Part shown: positions 1 through 12,400 of the stretch, piece after piece | Layout of the letters: every line of letters begins with the position of its first letter | Position numbering within the stretch: position 1 is the stretch's first letter | From: Treponema rectale | Lineage (GTDB): Bacteria > Spirochaetota > Spirochaetia > Treponematales > Treponemataceae | Direction of reading: 5' to 3' | DNA: 64,000 bases | NCBI RefSeq assembly: GCF_014202035.1 | Contig: NZ_JACHFR010000002.1 | Span: forward strand, 637,718-701,717 | Notes under the pieces: model-generated | Seen by the model: only the letters and a program-made list of their open reading frames with translations | Told to the model about the DNA's origin: nothing | Database searches by the model: none | Made by a program: the position numbers and the translations under genes

Positions 1-1
1 T

Positions 2-3000
2 AATTCTACAAGAGTAAGTATTGCTACGATTGCTGTTGATAAGACGGCTCCAGTATTTACAGTTACTGCACCTTCTGATGCAGACTCTTCTTCTGACGGA
101 GTGCAGGTTAACGGAACTATTTCTCTTAAAGGAACTGCCTCTGATAGAAGCGGACTTGCTGCTGACTCAAAAATTTCTATGTATTACACGACAAAAGCTT
201 CGGTAGGAAATGTTGCATCTGTAACTTCTTCTACCTTTGCTCAGAAAAATTCTGCCGCAGAAGGATGGTGTCTGTATAAGGAAATTGAAGCCGGCAATAA
301 CTGGACAGTTTCTGATATTGTTACTTCTGAACTTTCCTCAGAAGAAGGAATCGTTTATATAATTTTTGCAGGAACAGACAAGGCAGGCAATGAGGGTTAT
401 TCAGATCCTCTTGCAGTAGATGTTGATCAGGATACAGACCGTCCTGTAATTACTCTTTCCAATATTAATGACATAAGTTCCATGGATGCAGATAATCCGG
501 TCTGGCTGAAAAATACAAATTCCCTTCAGCTGAACGTCAGTGATGATGACGGAACGGTTTCTTCAATGGAGTACAGCCTTAACAGCGGAACATCATGGAC
601 TACTGTTACTCTTTCTAACGGAGCCGGAAGCTTTACTCTTGCAGACGGAAGCCACAGCATACTTTTCAGAGTAAAAGATTCTGCGGGAACTACATTCACA
701 ACTTCTTCTGCGGAACTTCTTACACAACCAAAGCTTTCTGACGGAACAAATATTATTTCTTCAGAACTTTATATTTCCATTGATAAGACTGTTCCTGTAA
801 CGGAAGACATCGTATACACATATTATGATGAAACTCTGGATGCTTCATCTGACAGTCTTAAAACTCTTCCTGTTTTAGGCGGCAGCCGTACGAAGTTTAC
901 GGTTTCATTTAATGCAGGAGATGAAAACGGCATTGCAGGCGTCAGTGCAGTTATTTCAGGAGAGACTGATTCTCATGAAGGTGTAATTGCTGTGCTGAAT
1001 GATGGAGAACTTAAGTCCGGAAAAATTTATTATACCTGTACGGTTTCTGATATAGATGTTTCTTCACTTGAGACGGGAACACATTCCCTTAAAATTATTG
1101 TAACGGATAAAGCCGGTCTGGAAACTGAAGAATCCCTTCGTATTGTTATTGATAACGATGATCCGGAAATTGAACTTACCGGACCGTCTGCTTCAACAAC
1201 ATCAAGCGGAAAAGTCCTTACTTTCGGTACGGCCTCAGGTGCCAGCGAAATGTACTATGCACTTTCTCCTTCTTATTCAGTTGCACCGGACGGAACAACT
1301 TCAGTAACAACATGGACAGGTCTTGATTCAAATGGAAATAGTGTAAGCGGCACCTGTAATGCTGTGCCTGAATATGTTCAGATAAACGATTCCGGAACTT
1401 CATGGAGCGTTTATTTTGACGGTGATACGGATTCTGCAACCACAGGAACTCATACCGCCCTCATGACGGATTATCTTATAAATTATGGAATTACTACTGA
1501 AGAAGATTTTGAAAACTTTGAAGATATTGTAAATCTTTATCTTTGGGTAAAGGCTTATGATGAAGTAGGTAATGTTGCAGAAAGTTATTTCCCTATCGTT
1601 CTTGATCCTCAGGGAGACAGACCTTCAATTTCTGTAAGCTATCCTTCTTCTTCCGGAACTACTTTAGGTGGAACTGTAAAGATTTACGGAACAGTAAGTG
1701 ATACTTTGGGAACAAATATTGGTGTAGACAGTGTATGGATTCAGATGATTTCTGAAGGCCACGGTACTGATACAAGCGCCGGTTATGGTACTGCAGTTTA
1801 TGATGAAGACGATTATTCCGTTTCTTCATTCAGCATGACTACAAAAGATTTGGATTATCTTGCAGCAAACGGATACAGTGTTTACAACATGCGGACTTAT
1901 GATCCGGATGGAACCAATACAAAATGGGTTAAAGGTTCAAGTTCTGTTGCTTCAGGATACTCAGTATCTGATTATGCAGCTCTGGCATCTTTAAGCGGCA
2001 CTTACTGGAATATTGATGTTAATACAAACAGTGAGTTTGACCCTGATTCAAATTCTGCCGTAAACGCAGTTACCTTCGTATTTGTTGCCCGTGACGGTGA
2101 CGGTAAGTTCAGTCTTTATAAAGATCTTGTTGCTCGTTTTGACGCAGACAATCCTTATGTTTCTGATCTTACTCTCGTGCAGAAAGATGGTGATACCGTT
2201 ACAGCTTCAAGAGAATACACGTCTGATATGTATGTAAAGGGAAGCTGGACACTTTGCGGTATTGTTCATGATAAAGACAGCATCAGTGAACTTTCTGTAG
2301 GTTCATCAACGCTTATTTCAGGCGGAACTCTTAAGACTGTTTCTGGAAGTTCTGTTACCTGGAATAATGTTTCTCATACCGAAGCATATTTTGAATATGA
2401 TCTTGCAACTTCTTCGGGTGTAGGTTCACTTTCATTTACAATTTCTGCAACGGATAATGCAGATAGTACACCTAATACAGGCAGTACGTCTGTAAGTATT
2501 AATTATGATAATGATGCTCCTGTGATTCCTTTGTCTCTTTCTGACGATTCAGGATTTAATATCAGCAGTGACGTAAAGCAGAGCAACAGCTGGTACACAT
2601 TCGGTTCTGTTGCATCTGAAGATGATGTGGGTGGGGTAAGTCAGTCTGGATATGCATATACAGCTTTCTACTTCAAGAGAAACTATACAAAGAATTCTTC
2701 TGAAGTTTTAAAACTTTATGATATTCTTAAAGCCCGTGCAGATGCAGAAATTGATATTTCTTCAGAGACGGTAAAGGTTTTGGGTGAAGAAACTTCTACG
2801 GCGGATAACACTCTGGTTACGGAAAATAATCTTTACTGGTTCAGGAAGTCAATTAATGCTGTATCCGGAAGTCCTAATGTTACGATGAATGATACGGATT
2901 ACGTTCATGTAAATTCTCTCGTAAGCATTGGCGGAATTTATTATCTTGTAAATTCTGTCAGCGGAAATACAATAACCCTTTCTGATAATCTTACAGGTTC

Positions 3001-6000
3001 TTATGATACTGCCTATGTTGCACTGGCCGGTGTTGTAGATAATACAACGCCTGAGGGTGAATCGGACAGTGATTCAATTCAGAGTGACGGATATTATTTA
3101 AGCCCGAGCCGTGATGACGGTGACCGCATGATCGAAAGCGTAGAAAAGAGCGGTACTAAATGGACCTGGGAAGCAAATGTATGTTCAAGAAATATACCTG
3201 ACGGTCCTGTTGAAATTGTATATGTCGTATTTGATAACGCCGGAAACTGTACTGCAGCGAGCGTAAGCGGAACTGTATGCAATAATGCACCGCGTATGGC
3301 CGGCTTTGTGATTTCTTCAGATTACGATGATGATGAGGTTGCAGAAACAGAAGTTACTTCTTATGCATCATCTGTTTATTCATCCGGTTCTATAAGTTCA
3401 ACTTCAGGCGGAGTTAATTATTTTGATCCTGATAAGGTTGCTTCCAAGAATCAGCTTGGAACTTCAATAAGTGCCGGTAATGCTTCTTCTCCTGTAATGA
3501 CAGTAAGAAGCCTTACTCAGATTACACCGGAAATTGTAGGCGGAAATGATGCCATTTATTATTCATGTTCTGTTACAAACGGAACAAAGACAATTGCCGG
3601 ACAGAACAGCACGCCGATTATTGCAGAAGGAACAATCGATTACAGTGTTAATGCTTCTTCAACCATTAATATTCAGACTGGAGACCTTCTGTATCTTGGT
3701 GATACAGTTTCAAATGGAACTGTAACCGGTATACCGTTTAACTTTGTATTCTGGGATTCAACAGAGGGAAGCACTCCGTTTACAGACAGTCAGAGTGCAC
3801 GGCTGACTGTATATCTGGGTATCTCCGCACAGACATCTTCTACTCCGGAAGCTGTGGTTAATCCGTTCTACTGGAACAGCATAAATGATAACTCTATATA
3901 TGATTCTGCTTCTGCAACGGATTATTCTGAACTGAAAGGTCATATAGAACTTGAAGCAGACTGGAAGAATGCTTCTGGTTATGACAGTAAGACCAGTGGA
4001 ACTGTTTATGATGCAGATCCTAAAGTTTCAGGTTCAATTGTTTTTGAGGGAACTTCTTATGATGCAAACCTTATAAATGAAATATATGTAAGAATTTCCG
4101 GAATGACCTTAGGCAGTTCTACAAAAACTTTCAGTTCTTCTACATATTATAAAGTTGCTGAATACGTAAAGGACAGCACGGAAAAAACAAAACTTGTGGG
4201 AACTGATGCGTGGTCTTCTTCAGGCTATAAGTTTGAAATTGTTAAAGAAAGTATAAATGCAGACGGACATACTGCTGACTGGAAGTTAAGCTGGAATACA
4301 GAAAAACTCGGTCCTGCAAAAGATGTAGAATTCAGTATCGTGGCAGTAAACAGAGGCATGCCTTCTGCTGCTCAAAGTGCTTCTGCAACTTCATATCTTT
4401 CTGTAGACGGAAGTACATACTATAAGGCAACGGAATATTCAAACTCTGTAAGCAGTGCGGTTTCTTCAACCGTAACTGCATCTGGTGCTGAGACTTCGTT
4501 CTACCGTATGGATGTTGTTCCGTACATTACAAAGATTACGACAGCACTTTCTAAAGTAGATAGTGATAATGCCAGTGTATATAACAGAACTGCTTTAGGC
4601 CGTTATCCTGTATATATGACTTTTGCAGGCGGAACAACAGCGGCTGCAACTGCAACAAATTATAATAATGCAACTTATGAAACTGTAACTGTTGCCGGCT
4701 TTAACTTGAGCGGAGGAAGCATTGTCTTCAGCGGCTCTTCAAATAATGAAGCAGTTCTTAGTGCATCCGGTTCTTCTGATTCAGACAGCGGGGCTGCTCT
4801 GTACACCTTTACAGTTCCTTCAGGAGCAGAATCCGGAGCAACTTATGTTTCCGTAACAGAGAGCGGAACGGAATATAAGAGCATTAATAATATGAACAAT
4901 AATGATTCCCGCGGAAAATATGGTTATGAAGCTGATGAAGACGGTACCTTAACAGATACAATAGGTGAAGTAGATGCTTATGGTAATTATGATGTTTACA
5001 ATAACTATTATAACCGTATTCCTAATGGAACAAATAACAATATCCTTACGGATAATGTTGAATTTGATATATGGAATATAAACTCTGCAGCTGCCAGACC
5101 TGCTAATAACTCTGCCCTTGATATCATGATGAAGGTTAATCCTTCCAGCGGAATGGTTGACTTTGCTTTCTGCAGTGGAGACTTGTACTGGGCAATGGCA
5201 AACGGAACAAAAACTTCATATTCAACATGGTACAGTGCAGCGGACTTTATCCAGTGTACAGGATTTACTGTTGATCCAGACGGTGTAACTTATGGTTCTG
5301 GTGCCGGCGGACAGAGTTCCGATACCCTGGGAGACTGTCTTAAGTTTACAGTCAGCAAGTGGAATACAAATGCAACTGTTTCTGATACATCCAATACAAA
5401 TTACGGTTTGAGAATTGGATTCACAGCAGTTGATAGTTATAGCAATATGGCAAAAGACAGGTTTAAGAGCCAGAGTATAGCTTCTAACGGAACTTCTGCT
5501 TACATTGCATATTTTGACCTTCTTACTGGAGAAATAAGGTTCCAGGGTGGTGGAACGTCTATACCTGCTGCAAAAGGTGCAATTGGAACATTAAAAGATA
5601 ATTTTACTAATGGTACATCAAGTTTAAAAACTGCTGCTGCCGAACAGGGACTTGTACAGGTTGTAGCAGATGGTTCAGGAAACAGCTTAGGTTATTCCGG
5701 TGAATACGTTTCAATAGGAATTACTTCTGACAATGTTGTTGTAATGACCTGGTACGATTCAATAAACGGTAATCTTATGTTTGCTTATAACGATACTTTG
5801 CCGGCTGGTATAAAAACAGGTGTAAACTCAACAGGATGGACAGCTTTCTCTGCTCCTCTTATCACAGGAGGCGGTAAGTATTGTCAGCTTGCAGTTGCTT
5901 CAGATGACTCAATACATATTGCAGCTTATGACAGTTCAAATGGTGATCTGAAATATGTTTATCTTCCGTCTTATGAAGAAGAAGACTCAAAGAAGGTTTG

Positions 6001-6463
6001 TGTTGTTGATTCATATCAGAGTATTGGTAGGGAACTTACTATAGATGTTGCTTCTGATGGCACTTATCAGATTCCGTATATCGGTTATTACGGTACAACA
6101 CCTAAAAAACCTCACTACGCTTATCTTTATGAGCCTGCAACCTTCTATGGTTCCAGTGATGAAAAAGAATTCAGCGGTGTAGTGGAAGATTTGTATAACG
6201 GAGTATGGGAATGTACGATTGTTCCTACCATAAGTACGGTAACTCAGGATTCTTCTAACCGGCGCATAAATATCGGTGTATGGAAAGACGGGGACGGCCT
6301 TCTCACAGATTCTGAAGTAAGCGGTGCAAATAAATATACAGCATCTTATGCAGGAACTGGTGCAGGTATCTGTTACGGTAACGGTTCTTCAAACGGGGTT
6401 CTTGGATATGGTGTTAAGTATTCATCATCTGAAGATTATGTAGAAACAGCCCAGAAGAGATAA
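2..6463 (+). CDS. Giant Ig-repeat surface lipoprotein, copy 1 (5' end outside window)
   Basis: The frame is open from base 2, so the start lies upstream and at least 2153 codons are visible. The GTG at 101 is only an internal valine codon. The visible part lines up with residues from about 1080 onward of the next gene, suggesting that about 3.2 kb is missing. Repeat boundaries of the form D-x-x-x-P (VDKTAP, QDTDRP, IDKTVP, FDADNP, YDNDAP) mark at least seven Ig-like beta-sandwich modules. A TIG-like stretch (VTVAGFNLSGG) lies near codon 1562. Codons about 1820-2140 hold propeller-like repeats such as VSVGITSDNVVVMTWYD and DDSIHIAAYD. The protein ends in VETAQKR, exactly like copy 2. No catalytic motif was recognised. 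By analogy with copies 2 and 3 it should be an exported lipoprotein acting as a long stalk with a C-terminal head, possibly an adhesin. That role is inference. Confidence 0.85.
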   Translation, partial: NSTRVSIATIAVDKTAPVFTVTAPSDADSSSDGVQVNGTISLKGTASDRSGLAADSKISMYYTTKASVGNVASVTSSTFAQKNSAAEGWCLYKEIEAGNNWTVSDIVTSELSSEEGIVYIIFAGTDKAGNEGYSDPLAVDVDQDTDRPVITLSNINDISSMDADNPVWLKNTNSLQLNVSDDDGTVSSMEYSLNSGTSWTTVTLSNGAGSFTLADGSHSILFRVKDSAGTTFTTSSAELLTQPKLSDGTNIISSELYISIDKTVPVTEDIVYTYYDETLDASSDSLKTLPVLGGSRTKFTVSFNAGDENGIAGVSAVISGETDSHEGVIAVLNDGELKSGKIYYTCTVSDIDVSSLETGTHSLKIIVTDKAGLETEESLRIVIDNDDPEIELTGPSASTTSSGKVLTFGTASGASEMYYALSPSYSVAPDGTTSVTTWTGLDSNGNSVSGTCNAVPEYVQINDSGTSWSVYFDGDTDSATTGTHTALMTDYLINYGITTEEDFENFEDIVNLYLWVKAYDEVGNVAESYFPIVLDPQGDRPSISVSYPSSSGTTLGGTVKIYGTVSDTLGTNIGVDSVWIQMISEGHGTDTSAGYGTAVYDEDDYSVSSFSMTTKDLDYLAANGYSVYNMRTYDPDGTNTKWVKGSSSVASGYSVSDYAALASLSGTYWNIDVNTNSEFDPDSNSAVNAVTFVFVARDGDGKFSLYKDLVARFDADNPYVSDLTLVQKDGDTVTASREYTSDMYVKGSWTLCGIVHDKDSISELSVGSSTLISGGTLKTVSGSSVTWNNVSHTEAYFEYDLATSSGVGSLSFTISATDNADSTPNTGSTSVSINYDNDAPVIPLSLSDDSGFNISSDVKQSNSWYTFGSVASEDDVGGVSQSGYAYTAFYFKRNYTKNSSEVLKLYDILKARADAEIDISSETVKVLGEETSTADNTLVTENNLYWFRKSINAVSGSPNVTMNDTDYVHVNSLVSIGGIYYLVNSVSGNTITLSDNLTGSYDTAYVALAGVVDNTTPEGESDSDSIQSDGYYLSPSRDDGDRMIESVEKSGTKWTWEANVCSRNIPDGPVEIVYVVFDNAGNCTAASVSGTVCNNAPRMAGFVISSDYDDDEVAETEVTSYASSVYSSGSISSTSGGVNYFDPDKVASKNQLGTSISAGNASSPVMTVRSLTQITPEIVGGNDAIYYSCSVTNGTKTIAGQNSTPIIAEGTIDYSVNASSTINIQTGDLLYLGDTVSNGTVTGIPFNFVFWDSTEGSTPFTDSQSARLTVYLGISAQTSSTPEAVVNPFYWNSINDNSIYDSASATDYSELKGHIELEADWKNASGYDSKTSGTVYDADPKVSGSIVFEGTSYDANLINEIYVRISGMTLGSSTKTFSSSTYYKVAEYVKDSTEKTKLVGTDAWSSSGYKFEIVKESINADGHTADWKLSWNTEKLGPAKDVEFSIVAVNRGMPSAAQSASATSYLSVDGSTYYKATEYSNSVSSAVSSTVTASGAETSFYRMDVVPYITKITTALSKVDSDNASVYNRTALGRYPVYMTFAGGTTAAATATNYNNATYETVTVAGFNLSGGSIVFSGSSNNEAVLSASGSSDSDSGAALYTFTVPSGAESGATYVSVTESGTEYKSINNMNNNDSRGKYGYEADEDGTLTDTIGEVDAYGNYDVYNNYYNRIPNGTNNNILTDNVEFDIWNINSAAARPANNSALDIMMKVNPSSGMVDFAFCSGDLYWAMANGTKTSYSTWYSAADFIQCTGFTVDPDGVTYGSGAGGQSSDTLGDCLKFTVSKWNTNATVSDTSNTNYGLRIGFTAVDSYSNMAKDRFKSQSIASNGTSAYIAYFDLLTGEIRFQGGGTSIPAAKGAIGTLKDNFTNGTSSLKTAAAEQGLVQVVADGSGNSLGYSGEYVSIGITSDNVVVMTWYDSINGNLMFAYNDTLPAGIKTGVNSTGWTAFSAPLITGGGKYCQLAVASDDSIHIAAYDSSNGDLKYVYLPSYEEEDSKKVCVVDSYQSIGRELTIDVASDGTYQIPYIGYYGTTPKKPHYAYLYEPATFYGSSDEKEFSGVVEDLYNGVWECTIVPTISTVTQDSSNRRINIGVWKDGDGLLTDSEVSGANKYTASYAGTGAGICYGNGSSNGVLGYGVKYSSSEDYVETAQKR

Positions 6464-6474
6464 GGAGAAATAAA

Positions 6475-9400
6475 ATGAAAAGTTCTATTTTTAATATTAT
6501 AAAGAAAACATTTTTTACGTCTCTTGTTATCCTCGTTTCTTTTTCCTGCGATGTAGGTCTTGGAACTTCTGTTGATACGGAAACTCCTGTGATTTCAATA
6601 GTGACACCGCAGGTTCAGTCTGTTAACAGAGAAAATATTGAAGTTACCGGAACCTGGAAAGATGATAAAAGTGTAACTTCAATAAAAATATCTGTTGAAG
6701 ATGTAGAAACAAAAGCAACGGTAATAGATTCGGTTTCTGCAAATGTAAATAAAGATGGTACCTGGGATTATGTTTTGTATACAAAAGATTCAGATACTGA
6801 TATGGAGAATGTCCTTGCTGACGGTAAGTATAAGATTACTGTAAACGGATATGATGCAGCAGGACACGATTCCGGAAAAATTACACGTTCCTTTGAAGTT
6901 GACTGTACGCCGCCGCTGTTCCTTATTTCAAAACCTAATTCCGTAGATGCTGCTAAACCAACTTCTTTTGGTAGGGAAGTTATCATAGCAGGTGTTTTAA
7001 GTGATGATAATTCCGTAAGTCAGATGGATGTTGAATTCTATGATGCAGCCAGCGGAGAAAAAATTAATCTGCCTAAAAGTTCATTTACTGATTTTAAGGC
7101 AACTAATACTTCCATAACGGTTGCAAAGTATTATAACTCAACGGAAGCGGCTGCCCTGGAAGAAGAAAGTGAAGACTGGTATGCCTATAAAAACTATCTT
7201 GCTCTTTATGGAGATTCTTCTTCATCAGTATGGAATACGACAAAGAAGTTTAAGGTTTATCCTTCTTTTACGGATAAAGCCGGCAATAAAAGTTCTGTCG
7301 TATATCTCAAGCAGAATCTTAATAAGCTTATAAAAGCAGAAGTTTCTCTTGAGCCGGAACCTGCAGATCTTAAGAATATTCTTAATGGTTCTTATTCAGG
7401 AAGTTACACTTCAGAGCAGATAGAAACGATAAGTGAAATCCTTAACGGAACTTATGAAACAGGAACTTCTTATATGGTTAATTCAGACAGCATGCTTTCT
7501 GTTTCTATTAATTCAAATATTAATCCGACATACGTTGTTACTGATTGTGAGTATACGGAAGGTAAGAGTACTTCATTTAAATCTCTTTCTCTGGAACGCT
7601 CCCTTGAGGTACAAGTATCCAGCGGACTCAGCGGTTCTAAGATTATTCCGTCTGAACTTAAAATGACAATTTGTCGTCTTAATACAGATCTTACGGTCGA
7701 CGAAAACGGAACAATCGAGGTTCCTTTAAGCTGCATCCTGGATTCAAAAGGTGAATCAATAGAAAATAAGACTGAAGGAGTAAGTACTGCAACTTATACA
7801 GTTTCTTTTGCCAGTCTTAATTCCATACTGGATGATTCTCTGGATATAAAAGTCGGAAAGCGTTACCGCATAGAAATTGAAGGTGTTGATGAAGACGAAA
7901 ATACTCTGGAAGCTTATGCAGATAATTATGGTTTTGCTGTAACAGATTCTACTACGCCGTCAGTTGATTCAAAATATTACACCATTGCAGACGGAGACTT
8001 AAAATCTGCAGGCGGTAATATCTATGTTAATGGAACGGCAGAAGTTGTTGTTTATGGAAATTACAGTAATACGACAGCAGGTCTTTCTGAACTCTTATAT
8101 ACTCTGGACGGTAAAGATTATTCTGTAGAAGAAGTCTGGTATTCTGCAGACAAAGAGATTTCTTCAGAATCAGATATTGATTCAATTGAATGGAAGCCGT
8201 TCTCCGATTTTACAGACAGAACTACAACTATTAAATCTTTCAAGATTAAATTTACTCCAGAAAGTGACGGAGATTTTGTAATCGTAGGATGTAATGAAGT
8301 TTATTCTGTTTCTGATGAAGACGGAATAGCTCAGAATCTTGCATTCACTATTACTCTTGATAAGCAGGGACCGGAACTTACAAGTCATTCTCTTTCTGAT
8401 TCATACGAAAAAGAAGAATCAGAGGAAACTGTATATTATGTAAATAATATTTCCGGAACCTTTACATTTACAGGTTATGCAGATGATAACGTCGACATGG
8501 ATACTATAACTCTCAGTGTAACTGACGGTCTGGTAACCTCTGCATATAATAATAAAAATGAAACTGCAAGAAACTGGCTGTTTGAGGATATTGATCTTTC
8601 GGCAATGAATGATTCTGCAGTATTTACCCTTACACTTAGAGATGTTGCCGGAAATGAAACTTCAGAAAGCGTTACAGTTGTTTTTGATACACAGGCTCCT
8701 TCCGGCATTCATTATGCTGACTCTGAAAATAATGATATTGTTTTCCGTACCGGTAGCGGTGATAACGATGCAGCAGTTCTTGCAGCAGCAAAAGCTGAAG
8801 ATGGATCGGCTTTGAGTAAAAAACTTACCTGGTCTTCTTCTTTAGATGCTGATGTTGGAACAAAGTATTGTTCAGGTGTTTACGGTAATGATGAGAACGT
8901 AGTTATCCGTGGAAGCTTTGAAGATTCAGGAAGTGGTGTAGATATTATTTACTATAAGCTTTTTGATTCAGAACCATCTGCTGCTGATATTACAAACTTT
9001 GAGACAGACTATGAAAATCTGTGTTCCGGATATTTCCATCCTCTGACGGAATCTCAGGTAAGAAGAGTTTTCTATACAAAAGAAAGTGCATCCGGTGAAG
9101 TATATACAACTTATAGGGAAGTTGAATCAACATTCGTTACTACTCTGACAACTTCCTTTACTGAAGGACAGAATTATCTTGTTCTTGTTGCAGTAGATAA
9201 TGTTGGAAATGCTGCTGCAGATACGATGAAGATAAATTACAACGGAGAGACCGGCGGCAATAAGTGGAACGGCGGAGATGAAGATGATGTTGCTGACGAA
9301 AATGACGGCAATTTATTCTTTACAATGAATCTTGATACAACAGTACCTGAAGTTACGGCTGCTTCCCGCTTTAACGAAACGGTTTATACAAACAAACAGT

Positions 9401-12400
9401 CTTCTCTTACTGTGTATGGTCTTGCAGTAGATTCTGCTTCTGGAGTTAAGAACGTTGCTTTAAGCGTAAATGGAAATGTTATCAGCAGTGATGATGATTC
9501 TTCTACTTATGGAAGCATTGTTCTTCAGCAGACTGGTTCTGTTGAAATGGACGGAGAGCAGGTTATTTGTTCATTGCAGAAAACATACTGGACTGCAGAA
9601 ATCAATTCTTCTGTATTCAGTTCAATGAGTGCAGATGCAACGATTAATATTTCAGCAACCGTTTACGACAGATCTGATGAAGGAAACTCTCAGACTGTAA
9701 ACATAGCTGCGGTTGCTGTTGATACAACTCCTCCTTCTGTAGCGATAAACGTTCCTTCTGATGCGGATACGACACAGACAGGAATTCAGGTAAACGGCGG
9801 TCTTGTTCTTTCAGGAACTGCAGCTGATGATAACGGATTTGATGACGACGGAATGCTGACCCTGTACTATACGACAACTGCATCTCTGGGTAAAAAGTCT
9901 TCAATAACCTCTGTAGAAGGCTGGACTGAATCTGTTTCCTGCACCGGTGGAACTTCATGGACTCTTCCTGAACTTGATACCACTGTAATTACAGATAATT
10001 CTACACTCTATGTAACTGCAGCCATTACAGATAAGGCAGGCAATATCGGTTATGCAGCCCCTGTGGCACTTGTTGTTTCTCAGGATTCTGACCGCCCGAT
10101 AATAAACTTTACAAATATTTCTCTTAAATCAGACAGTTCTGTATGGCTTAAGAATACAAATACTCTTTATTTTGTAGCAACAGACGATGATGGAATAACT
10201 TCCTTCTATTATAAGGATTCTGGTGCAGTAAGCTGGACTCCTGTCGTTCTTTCTAACGGTGCAGGATCATTCAGTCTGGCTGACGGAAATCACAGTATCT
10301 GTTTTAAGATTATAGATAAAGACGGAACTTCATTTATTACAGATGAGGCCGGGTATAAATCTGTAAAACTTACTGGAGAATCTTCAGATTCTGATTCCGA
10401 AGTGCTGGATTCTGCCCTTGAAATTGCAGTAGATAAAACAAGTCCTGTAACTCAGGATCTGTTCTATTCATATTTTGATAATGATGACAGACAGGCAACC
10501 CAGGATTATATTGACTGGATTTCAACTTTGCCGGCTCTTGGAGGAGCAAGAACAAAACTCAAGATTAAGCTTTCTGCAGGAGACGAAAACGATATAGAAA
10601 GCGTTACGGCAAATCTTGAAAAAACAAGTTCTAATGTAATCTCATATTCCGGTGAATGTACTGAAAGTGCGGAATACTCTGACGTTACCTTTAAGTATTA
10701 CAGTACCTGGGAAATAAAAGACATTGATGTTTCTGCAGCAGCTCTTGAGAGCGGTACTTATAACCTTAAGCTGGTTGTTACGGATAAGGCCGGACTGTCA
10801 AAAACAGATACTGTTCAGATTTCTGTTGATAACACCGGTCCTGAAGTTTCTATTACAAGCCCGACTTCTTCAAAAACTTCCAGCGGAAGTATTATTGCCT
10901 ATGGTTCAGTAAGTGGTGCACAGGTAATGCATTATGCCCTTTCTTCAACTGATGAAGTAGAACCTGACGGAGTTACAAAAGTTACTTCATGGAGCGGACC
11001 TGATGATAGCGGAACTTGTGATGCTTCAAGTGCCACAGCTCCATCTTATTCAGAAATCGCCAGCATCGGTATGTCATGGAGCGTTTACTTTGACGGAGAA
11101 ATTGATTCTACAACAGGTACACATGCTCCTCTTATGACAGATTATCTTGAGGCTCTTGGAATTACGGACGATGTAGATTCATTTGATTCTCCAGTATACA
11201 TGTATCTCTGGCTTAAAGCTTATGATGAAGTAGGAAATTACAGCAGCAATGCATTTAAAGTACTTCTTGATCCTCAGGGAGACAGACCTTCTATAGAAAT
11301 AACTTATCCTGAAAGTACTAATGCCATTCTTGGAGATAAAGTTAAAATTTCAGGAATTGTTTCTGATACAAACGGAACTGCTTCTGACAAGATTGGTGTA
11401 GAAAGTGTATGGATGCAGATTATTTCTACAGATCATGGTACAGATACTTCAACAGTTTACGGCTCATTTACTTATGATGAAGATACCGGCGTGCTCAATT
11501 CATTTGCAATAACAAAGAATGACCTGGATTATATGGCAGCAAACGGTTACAGCGTATATAACATGCGCACTTATGATTCTGAATCAAGTACTCCATGGGT
11601 AAAAGGTTCAAGTACGATAGCTTCCGGTTATACAGCAGCTGATTATGGTGCCCTTGCATCTTTAAGTGGAAGTGCATGGAACATTACTATTAATTCTAAT
11701 GATGAACTTAATGCAAATACTTCTGATAAGAATGCAGTTGCTATAAGAATGATTGCAAAAGACGGTGACGGTAAATGCAGCGTTAATAACGAAGATAATA
11801 CTTATCTTGTATATTTTGATTCTGATACGCCGGTAATTACAGGACTTAAGCTTATTCAGAAAAACGGAAGCAGTGTTGCAGCCGGAAGAGCATATTCAAG
11901 TGATATGTTTGTTAAGGGAGACTGGTATCTTACTGGTTCAGTTTCGGATTCAGATACAATTGCTTCTCTTAAAATAGGTTCGACTGTAACAGATTCAGTT
12001 GAATATATAAATAATTCTTCAGTAGTAACTCTTTCTGCAGATACAAAGACGGCAACCTTTGAATATCCTCTTAAATCTTCTGAGGAAGCAAATCTTGCCG
12101 GTTCATGGAACTTTACGGTCTTTGTAACGGATGGTGCCAGCCCTGTAAGTCATACAGGCAAGCGAACTGTAAGTATTAACTTTGATAATAAGAATCCTGA
12201 ACTTCTTTCATCATCAAATGCTGCCTTCAATATTTCTGAAGAAATCTGTCAGAATAACAGCTGGTACACTTTCAGTTCAAAAGTAACAGAAGCTGCAGTG
12301 GGTTCTTCTTCTCAGTCAGGATTTGCATATACAGCCTTCTACTTCAAGAGAAACTATATAAAGAATTCTTCTCAGGTTTCTAAACTGTATGATGTCCTTA